In this document: piece after piece, positions 55,725 to 62,018 of the stretch | Layout: the number at the start of each line of letters is the position of its first letter | Numbering within the stretch: the stretch's first letter is position 1 | Assembly (NCBI GenBank): GCA_002293125.1 | Contig: DBCR01000038.1 | Coordinates: 294-62,311, forward strand | Source of the DNA: Opitutia bacterium UBA953 | GTDB lineage: Bacteria; Verrucomicrobiota; Verrucomicrobiia; Opitutales; UBA953 | Direction of reading: 5' to 3' | DNA length: 62,018 bases | Notes under the pieces: generated by a model | What the model was told of the DNA's origin: nothing | Database searches by the model: none | The model's input: the letters and a program-made list of their open reading frames with translations, nothing else | Position numbers and translations under genes: made by a program

Positions 55725-56315
55725 ATGGAGACCGAAGCCGACCAGTCCGCATTGGACCGCGCCCGTGAAGGGGATCTCTCGGCTTACAACGAATTGGTCC
55801 TGAAGTACCAGGGCCGTATCTTCGCCAAGGTCTTCTCCTTGCTGCGCAACCGTCAGGACGCGGAGGAGATCACGCAGGACACTTTTATTCGGGCCCATCG
55901 CGTGCTGGCTTCTTTCCGGGGTTCGGCGACCTTCTCGACCTGGATTCATCAGATCGGCACGAATCTGGCCCGTAACCGTTACTGGTACTGGCGCCGTCGC
56001 AAGCGCGACCAGTCCATGTCCCTCGATGCCGACCTTGGCGACGATCCTGGCGCCACGCTCCATGACATCCTTTCGGACGGCGCCCAGGGCCCCGGCCACG
56101 AGGCCCAGCATAACGAATTCGTCAACAAAGTTGCCGAATGCATGGAACAATTGAAGCCAGAACACGCTCGTATCCTGACGATGCGTAACGTCCGCAACAT
56201 GTCCTATGAAGAGATCGCCGAAGACCTCGGCCTCTCCATCGGAACCGTTAAAAGCCGTATTAACCGCGCCCGCGAAGCCTTGCGCGAACTCATGGGAGAG
56301 GAGTTCCGCGGATGA
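55725..56315 (+). CDS. ECF-type RNA polymerase sigma factor
   Basis: 196 residues with region 2 (about 15-85; DAEEITQDTFIRAHRVLASFRG, FSTWIHQIGTNLARN) and region 4 (about 130-190) whose helix-turn-helix reads MSYEEIAEDLGLSIGTVKSRI. The 118-base gap upstream is shared with the divergent GTPase operon. Followed with a four-base overlap by an anti-sigma-like gene. Target promoters cannot be read from this window. Confidence 0.95.
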   Translation: METEADQSALDRAREGDLSAYNELVLKYQGRIFAKVFSLLRNRQDAEEITQDTFIRAHRVLASFRGSATFSTWIHQIGTNLARNRYWYWRRRKRDQSMSLDADLGDDPGATLHDILSDGAQGPGHEAQHNEFVNKVAECMEQLKPEHARILTMRNVRNMSYEEIAEDLGLSIGTVKSRINRAREALRELMGEEFRG

Positions 56316-56818
56316 GTTCCTCTGAATTCGAATCCCTGGTCGAGACCTTCCTTGAGGGGAACGCCTCCGAGTCTCAGGCCGCCCGTCTGCGTTCCGCCCT
56401 CGGCCATTCCCCTGAGCTCCGCGCCAGGTTTCAGTCGCGTGTCCGCCTTCACAAGGCCCAGCTCAGCTTCCTGAGCCGTCGCGAAGAGCGTTCGATTTCT
56501 GGCGCGATGGTCTGGCTGCATGCCTTCGGTCAGCGCATGGGTCGCTCTTTCGCGCACCTCTGTCTGCTCGCGCTGGTCCTTGTCGAGTTGCAGGTAACCA
56601 TTCCGGCCGAATACTCCGAACTGCTTTCCTATGTGGATGCTCCGGCGGCCGAAGAACAGGTCTTGGCTGGTACCGAGACGCCCCTCCGACTGCTGACCGA
56701 GGCCGTCCAAGACTTCGATCTCTCTCGATCCGTAGAGGGTTCTGAGCTCACGATGCCTACCTTCGTGATGCCGGACATGGCTATGCCCACCGACGAGCCG
56801 ACGGCCGTCGAGGTCTGA
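56312..56818 (+). CDS. Probable anti-sigma factor with one membrane segment
   Basis: 168 residues: an N-terminal helical domain (SEFESLVETFLEGNASESQAARLRSAL) of the kind seen in PVC anti-sigma and FecR-linked regulators, a basic stretch, a single hydrophobic segment (FAHLCLLALVLVELQVTI), then an acidic Met/Pro-rich outer domain. Its ATG overlaps the sigma factor stop, the usual arrangement for the pair. No zinc HxxxCxxC motif. Assignment rests on context. Confidence 0.7.
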   Translation: MSSSEFESLVETFLEGNASESQAARLRSALGHSPELRARFQSRVRLHKAQLSFLSRREERSISGAMVWLHAFGQRMGRSFAHLCLLALVLVELQVTIPAEYSELLSYVDAPAAEEQVLAGTETPLRLLTEAVQDFDLSRSVEGSELTMPTFVMPDMAMPTDEPTAVEV

Positions 56819-56852
56819 GCCTAATCCTGCCTTGCTTCCTTCGTCCCGTGAC

Positions 56853-56864
56853 CGTCAATTGACG
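56853..56864. promoter_or_regulatory. 12-bp perfect palindrome before ptsI
   Basis: CGTCAATTGACG lies 5 bases upstream of the ptsI ATG. Such a position could be an operator or an RNA hairpin that hides the start. No known regulator site matches. Confidence 0.35.
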
Positions 56865-56869
56865 CACGG

Positions 56870-58618
56870 ATGAAGGCCGTAAACCATAGGCCCGAGGTAC
56901 GCCTCAAGGGTATCGCCGCCGCTCCGGGAGTGGCCCGTGGTCCTGTCTACCCGCTCATGCGGGGCATGGCCATCGTCTCCTGTGATAAGGTCGCCGATCC
57001 CGAGGCTGAAATCCGCCGTCTCGAATCCGCCTTGGCGGCCACCCACCTGGAGATTTCGCAACTTCGCGACGACGTCGCCCGTAAGCTCAACGAATCCGAG
57101 GCTTCGATCTTCGACGCGCACCTGTTGGTCCTCGATGACGTCGCCCTGATCGACGACGTCAGCAAGGAGGTCCGTCGCAGCGGTTTCAACGTCGAGTTCT
57201 GTTTCCAAGAGGTCGCGCAACGCTACATCGAAATCTTCGAGAAGATGGATGACGACTTCCTGCGGGAGCGGGCGTCGGATATCCGCGATGTGACCGGTCG
57301 CGTGCTCGACCAACTGCTCGGCACCCAGCCCGAACGTGTCGGCCAGGCCGCGCAGGCCCACGTCGTCGCCGCAAGTGATCTGACCCCTTCAGACACCGCC
57401 GGCCTTCACGACGGCGGTGTGCTGGCGTTCGTGACCGAAGGGGGAGGCCGGACCAGCCACTCCGCAATCATGGCCCGTTCGCTCGACGTCCCTGCGGTCG
57501 TCGGGGTGAAGGGGCTGATGGAAGCCGTGCAGGAAGGCGACGTCATCCTCGTGGATGGCGAATCAGGCCTCATCATCATCAACCCGACGGCCGAGACGAT
57601 CGAAGGCTACCGCGAGAAGGAACAGGCGATTCGCACCCGCCGCGATCGCGTGCTCTCCGAGGTCTCCCTGCCCGACCTCACGACGGACGGCGACGCGTTC
57701 TGCCTTCAGGCCAATATCGGCGACCCCGCCGAGATGGAGGACGCCTTGGCCTATTGCGCCCGTGGCGTCGGCCTTTATCGCACCGAGAACCTATACCTTC
57801 GCCTCGACGGTTGGCCGGACGAGCAGGTCCAATATGAGGAATATGCCGAAGTCGTGAAGGCCGCCAAGGGCCGCCCAGTGACTTTCCGGACGCTCGACCT
57901 CGGTGGTGATAAGCGCCTCGGTGATCTCGCCGACGAAGCCAACCCTTTCATGGGCTATCGCGCGGTCCGTCTTTGCCTCGAGCGTCCCGACGTCTTCCGC
58001 CCGCAGCTGCGCGCCCTCATCCGCGCCGCGGCGCACGGGCCAGTGCAGGTGATGTTCCCGATGATCTCAGGCGTCGAAGAGCTGCGTCGCGCCAAGGTGA
58101 TCTTCCGCGACGTCGAAGCCGAGCTCGCCCGTGAAGGTGTCCGCCCGGCCGATCCGATCCGCCTCGGTGCGATGATCGAGATCCCCTCCGCTGCCGCGGT
58201 GGCCGACGAACTCGCCGCTGAGGCCGACTTCTTCAGCGTCGGCACCAATGATCTGGTGCAATACCTGCTGGCTGTCGATCGCGGCAACCAGCGCGTCGCC
58301 TCGCTCTACGACCCGTGCCATCCCGCCGTGGTCCGGACGTTGATGGTTATCTTCGCCGCCGCCCAGAAGCGCGGGATTCCGGCCGCCGTCTGCGGCGAGC
58401 TCGGCGGCGATCCGCTGTGGGCGCCCTTGCTCATCGGTCTCGGCGTGCATGAGCTCAGCATGACTCCGGCCGCTCTGCCCGAAGTCCGTTTCGTGCTCCG
58501 CCATTCCGCGGTGTCTGAGCTGCGCGAACTCGCTTCCCGGGTCGTCGCCTGCGCCGATGCGGGTAAGACCCGCGCGCTGCTCCAGGATTTCGCCGCCGCC
58601 AAACTCAAGTTACGCTGA
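56870..58618 (+). CDS. ptsI: Phosphoenolpyruvate-protein phosphotransferase (PTS enzyme I)
   Basis: Transfers phosphate from PEP to HPr. 582 residues; it opens RLKGIAAAPGVARGPV. The phospho-accepting His197 lies in GGRTSHSAIMARS, LYRTENLY and VFRPQLRA carry PEP/metal-binding residues, and the C-terminal catalytic Cys lies in AAVCGELGG. HPr is not adjacent in the window. Its stop overlaps the hisC ATG by one base, an unusual pairing of sugar-phosphate signalling with histidine synthesis. Confidence 0.97.
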   Translation: MKAVNHRPEVRLKGIAAAPGVARGPVYPLMRGMAIVSCDKVADPEAEIRRLESALAATHLEISQLRDDVARKLNESEASIFDAHLLVLDDVALIDDVSKEVRRSGFNVEFCFQEVAQRYIEIFEKMDDDFLRERASDIRDVTGRVLDQLLGTQPERVGQAAQAHVVAASDLTPSDTAGLHDGGVLAFVTEGGGRTSHSAIMARSLDVPAVVGVKGLMEAVQEGDVILVDGESGLIIINPTAETIEGYREKEQAIRTRRDRVLSEVSLPDLTTDGDAFCLQANIGDPAEMEDALAYCARGVGLYRTENLYLRLDGWPDEQVQYEEYAEVVKAAKGRPVTFRTLDLGGDKRLGDLADEANPFMGYRAVRLCLERPDVFRPQLRALIRAAAHGPVQVMFPMISGVEELRRAKVIFRDVEAELAREGVRPADPIRLGAMIEIPSAAAVADELAAEADFFSVGTNDLVQYLLAVDRGNQRVASLYDPCHPAVVRTLMVIFAAAQKRGIPAAVCGELGGDPLWAPLLIGLGVHELSMTPAALPEVRFVLRHSAVSELRELASRVVACADAGKTRALLQDFAAAKLKLR

Positions 58619-59712
58619 TGTCCGCCAAGATTCCCGCCGCGAACCCGCATGTCGCGGCCATGTCGCCTTATGTCCCCGGAGAACAGCCGCAGGGCGGGGG
58701 ATGGGTGAAGTTGAATACGAACGAAAACCCCTATCCGCCCAGCCTGCGTTCGCTCGAGGCCATCCGGGCCACCTTGGTCAACGACGGTGCCGCCCTCCGT
58801 CTTTATCCTTCGCCCGACTCCGCGCCCTTGCGCGAGGCCGTGGCGCGCTTCCACGATTTTGATGCCGCCCGCGTCGTGGCCGGCAACGGTTCAGACGATA
58901 TCCTTAACCTGATCATCCGCGCCTACGCCGGCCCCGGTCGCCCAATCGGGATACTCAATCCGAGTTACTCGCTTTATCCCGTCCTCGCCGCGGCCCAGGC
59001 TGCCGACGTCGTCAGGGTCGAGGTCACCGATCAGCTTGGCGTCGACGTCGATGCCATTGCGAAGAGCGGTGCCTCCGTCTTCTTCCTGACGAATCCGAAC
59101 GCCCCGCTCGGCGTGGCTTTCACGCCGGACGTCGTCCGCTCCGTTGCCCAGGCCTTCCCGGGTCTGCTCGTCGTCGATGAAGCTTACGCCGCCTTTGCCG
59201 ATGCCGATTGCGTCGCGCTCGCCCGCGAACTGCCGAACGTCATCGTCACGCGCACGATGTCCAAGGCGCATGCGTTGGCCGGCCTGCGCGTCGGTTATGC
59301 ACTCTGTCCAGTCGGGGTCGCCGAGATCCTGCACCGTGTCCGCGATAGTTATAACGTGGATCGACTTGCGCAGATTGCGGCCGCCGCCGCGCTCGATGAT
59401 CGCGAGTGGCTTGACGTCACCGTCGCCCAGATCTGCGCCACGCGCGAGCGACTCGTCACCGCGCTCCGCAAACTCGGTTGGCAGGTCAATCCCGCGGCTG
59501 GCAACTTCGTGCTCGCCGCTCCCGTGTCCTCGGCGCGCGCCGCCTCCGTCGAGACTTCGGCGCATTGCTTCGAGTTCTTGCGCGCCCGCAAGATCCTCGT
59601 CCGCCGTTTCCTTAACCATCGCCTCACCGAGAAGTCTTTGCGCATCTCCGTGGGCACGGAGCAGGAAACCGACGTGTTCCTACAGGCCGTGGCGGCTTGG
59701 ATGGAAGGGTGA
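58618..59712 (+). CDS. hisC: Histidinol-phosphate aminotransferase
   Basis: PLP enzyme of histidine synthesis, 364 residues. KLNTNENPYPPS is the typical N-terminus; AGNGSDDILNLI, FLTNPNAPLG and the PLP-lysine segment TMSKAHALAGLRVGYA are present. The first of three consecutive his genes in the order hisC-hisB-hisH. Confidence 0.96.
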   Translation: MSAKIPAANPHVAAMSPYVPGEQPQGGGWVKLNTNENPYPPSLRSLEAIRATLVNDGAALRLYPSPDSAPLREAVARFHDFDAARVVAGNGSDDILNLIIRAYAGPGRPIGILNPSYSLYPVLAAAQAADVVRVEVTDQLGVDVDAIAKSGASVFFLTNPNAPLGVAFTPDVVRSVAQAFPGLLVVDEAYAAFADADCVALARELPNVIVTRTMSKAHALAGLRVGYALCPVGVAEILHRVRDSYNVDRLAQIAAAAALDDREWLDVTVAQICATRERLVTALRKLGWQVNPAAGNFVLAAPVSSARAASVETSAHCFEFLRARKILVRRFLNHRLTEKSLRISVGTEQETDVFLQAVAAWMEG

Positions 59713-59749
59713 GGTTGACAATCCCGCCTTCCGCGGGGATTTCTGGGGT

Positions 59750-60352
59750 ATGAGCGCAGTCGTTCGCAAAGCCAGCATCCGACGGGACACCGCCGAGACC
59801 AAGATCGCCCTTGAGGTGAACTTGGACGGTACCGGGTCTTCAGAAATCGCCACCGGGGTGGCCTTCTTCGACCACATGCTCACGCTCCTCTCCCGTCACT
59901 CCTTGGTTGACCTAAAGGTCAAGGCCACGGGCGACACCGACGTCGACTACCACCACACCGTGGAAGACGTGGGCATCGTGCTCGGTCAGGCCATCAAGGA
60001 AGCGCTCGGCGATAAGGCCGGCATCCGCCGCTACGGTTTCTTCATTCTGCCGATGGACGAGACCTTGGCCCGCTGCGCCGTCGACCTCAGCAATCGTCCT
60101 ATGATGGTCTACCAGGTCGAGATCACCAACTACATGGTGAAGGACTTCAATATCGCGCTCGTCCGCGAGTTCTTCCAAGGCCTCGCCAATTCGCTCGGTT
60201 GCAACCTGCACCTGAAGCTCGAGTACGGCGATGAGCCGCACCACATCGCTGAAGCGCTCTTCAAGGCCTTCGCCCGCGCGCTGCGCGAGGCGGTGGAAGT
60301 CGATCCGCGCCAAGGTGGCCGTGTGCCGAGCACCAAGGGCACGCTGGCCTGA
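59750..60352 (+). CDS. hisB: Imidazoleglycerol-phosphate dehydratase
   Basis: Mn-dependent dehydratase of histidine synthesis, 200 residues and monofunctional. The metal-binding motifs FFDHMLTLLSRHS and DVDYHHTVEDVGI are both complete, and a second His-rich motif EPHHIAEALFK is near the C-terminus. The ATG at 59750 was chosen; the frame extends further upstream but is outside the family. Two bases separate it from hisH. Confidence 0.97.
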   Translation: MSAVVRKASIRRDTAETKIALEVNLDGTGSSEIATGVAFFDHMLTLLSRHSLVDLKVKATGDTDVDYHHTVEDVGIVLGQAIKEALGDKAGIRRYGFFILPMDETLARCAVDLSNRPMMVYQVEITNYMVKDFNIALVREFFQGLANSLGCNLHLKLEYGDEPHHIAEALFKAFARALREAVEVDPRQGGRVPSTKGTLA

Positions 60353-60354
60353 CC

Positions 60355-60999
60355 GTGGAAGCCTCTGGGTCAGTGCGCCGCCCGCGGGTGGCCGTCATCG
60401 ATTACGGGATGGGCAACCTGCGTAGCGTCAGCCGTGCCATGGTCGCCGCCGGCGCTGACGCCTTCCTTGCCGCCACCCCGGCTGAAGCCGAGAAGGCCGA
60501 GATGGTCGTGTTCCCGGGGCAGGGGGCCATGGCCGACTGCATGGATTGTATCCGCCGCGCCGACTTCGAGTCTTTCCTCAAGCAGTGGATCGTCGCCGAC
60601 CTTCCCTTCCTGGGCGTCTGCATGGGCCTTCAGGTCCTCTTTGAGCGCTCTGAGGAGGCTGACCGCCCGGGGCTGGCTATCTTCCCCGGGGTTGTCCGCC
60701 GTTTCCCGTCCCAGCCCGGCCTGCGTATCCCCCATATGGGCTGGAACGAGGCCATCTTCAAGCCGGGTGCCCCCCTGACCGAAGGCCTGCAGGCCGAAGG
60801 GGAGCCGTTCTATTTCGTGCATAGCTACCGCGTCGTCGAGACCGACCCCTCTTTGGTCTGGTGCGAGACCGACTATGCCGGCCGGTTCGTGAGCGGTGTC
60901 CGTCGGGGTCGGGTCTTCGCGACCCAGTTCCATCCGGAGAAAAGTCAGGTCAAAGGCTTGCAACTCTATCGCAATTTCCTGACTTTGTCCGCCCGCTGA
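60355..60999 (+). CDS. hisH: Imidazole glycerol phosphate synthase, glutamine amidotransferase subunit
   Basis: 214-residue glutaminase that feeds ammonia to HisF. IDYGMGNLRSV is the family opening; the nucleophile Cys89 lies in LGVCMGLQ and the His-Glu pair in QFHPEKSQ. The start is GTG with only two bases after hisB. HisF and HisA are not in the window. Confidence 0.96.
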   Translation: MEASGSVRRPRVAVIDYGMGNLRSVSRAMVAAGADAFLAATPAEAEKAEMVVFPGQGAMADCMDCIRRADFESFLKQWIVADLPFLGVCMGLQVLFERSEEADRPGLAIFPGVVRRFPSQPGLRIPHMGWNEAIFKPGAPLTEGLQAEGEPFYFVHSYRVVETDPSLVWCETDYAGRFVSGVRRGRVFATQFHPEKSQVKGLQLYRNFLTLSAR

Positions 61000-61034
61000 G
61001 GCGTGTTTTCGACTCCGGCGGTCCCACCCCCGCC

Positions 61035-62018
<984 letters not shown>

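Overview
The window is a compact, GC-rich stretch from a Gram-negative bacterium, most likely a member of the Verrucomicrobiota (PVC superphylum). The main reasons are: a giant secreted PVC-type dehydrogenase with a CxxCH haem site; several secreted sulfatase, sialate-O-acetylesterase and SGNH enzymes; an LpxI-type lipid A enzyme; and a Bacillus-type LexA box. Class-level placement cannot be settled from sequence reading alone. Genes sit very close together. Several convergent pairs have stop codons that abut or overlap, and most start codons lack a Shine-Dalgarno sequence and follow a C/T-rich leader.

Layout. 1-7904: end of a GAF histidine kinase, a DedA membrane protein, glnD, a lipoprotein-like msrA, rarA and dus. 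7905-9710: dnaA with a gene-free, less GC-rich upstream region that may hold an origin, and a clear terminator. 9730-14697: a DUF4870-like membrane protein, thiC behind a TPP riboswitch, a methyltransferase, lexA with its own operator, and an ADP-ribosylglycohydrolase. 14880-19598: the PVC cytochrome/dehydrogenase, a small outer-membrane barrel and a membrane-anchored helical protein. 19649-24859: a minus-strand operon for complete oxidative D-glucarate catabolism (aldehyde dehydrogenase, kdgD, MFS transporter, gudD). 24968-38109: a set of exported enzymes for removing side groups from polysaccharides (sulfatase, BNR protein, O-acetylesterases, alpha/beta hydrolase, SGNH hydrolases) with a sugar isomerase and a Tat-exported oxidoreductase, but no recognisable glycoside hydrolase.

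38114-48097: a PARG-like ADP-ribose hydrolase, an HDAC-like deacetylase, an unusually long adenylosuccinate synthetase, a TPR protein, a panB-gpsA-SET operon, lpxI, nadD, rsfS and a CAT tRNA. 48156-55606: a tight four-gene minus-strand operon that is the most unusual system here. It encodes a zinc-ribbon TRAFAC-like GTPase, a protein resembling the GTPase-associated protein 1 type, a 982-residue membrane protein and a GYF-like three-helix membrane protein. An ECF sigma factor with an anti-sigma-like partner diverges from it. 55725-62018: sigma/anti-sigma pair, ptsI, hisC, hisB, hisH and the first two thirds of citrate synthase.

The thematic threads are acquisition and oxidation of decorated acidic glycans (secreted esterases and sulfatase outside, glucarate pathway inside), several protein-modification enzymes of eukaryote-like families, and the GTPase operon as a candidate conflict or envelope-associated signalling system.
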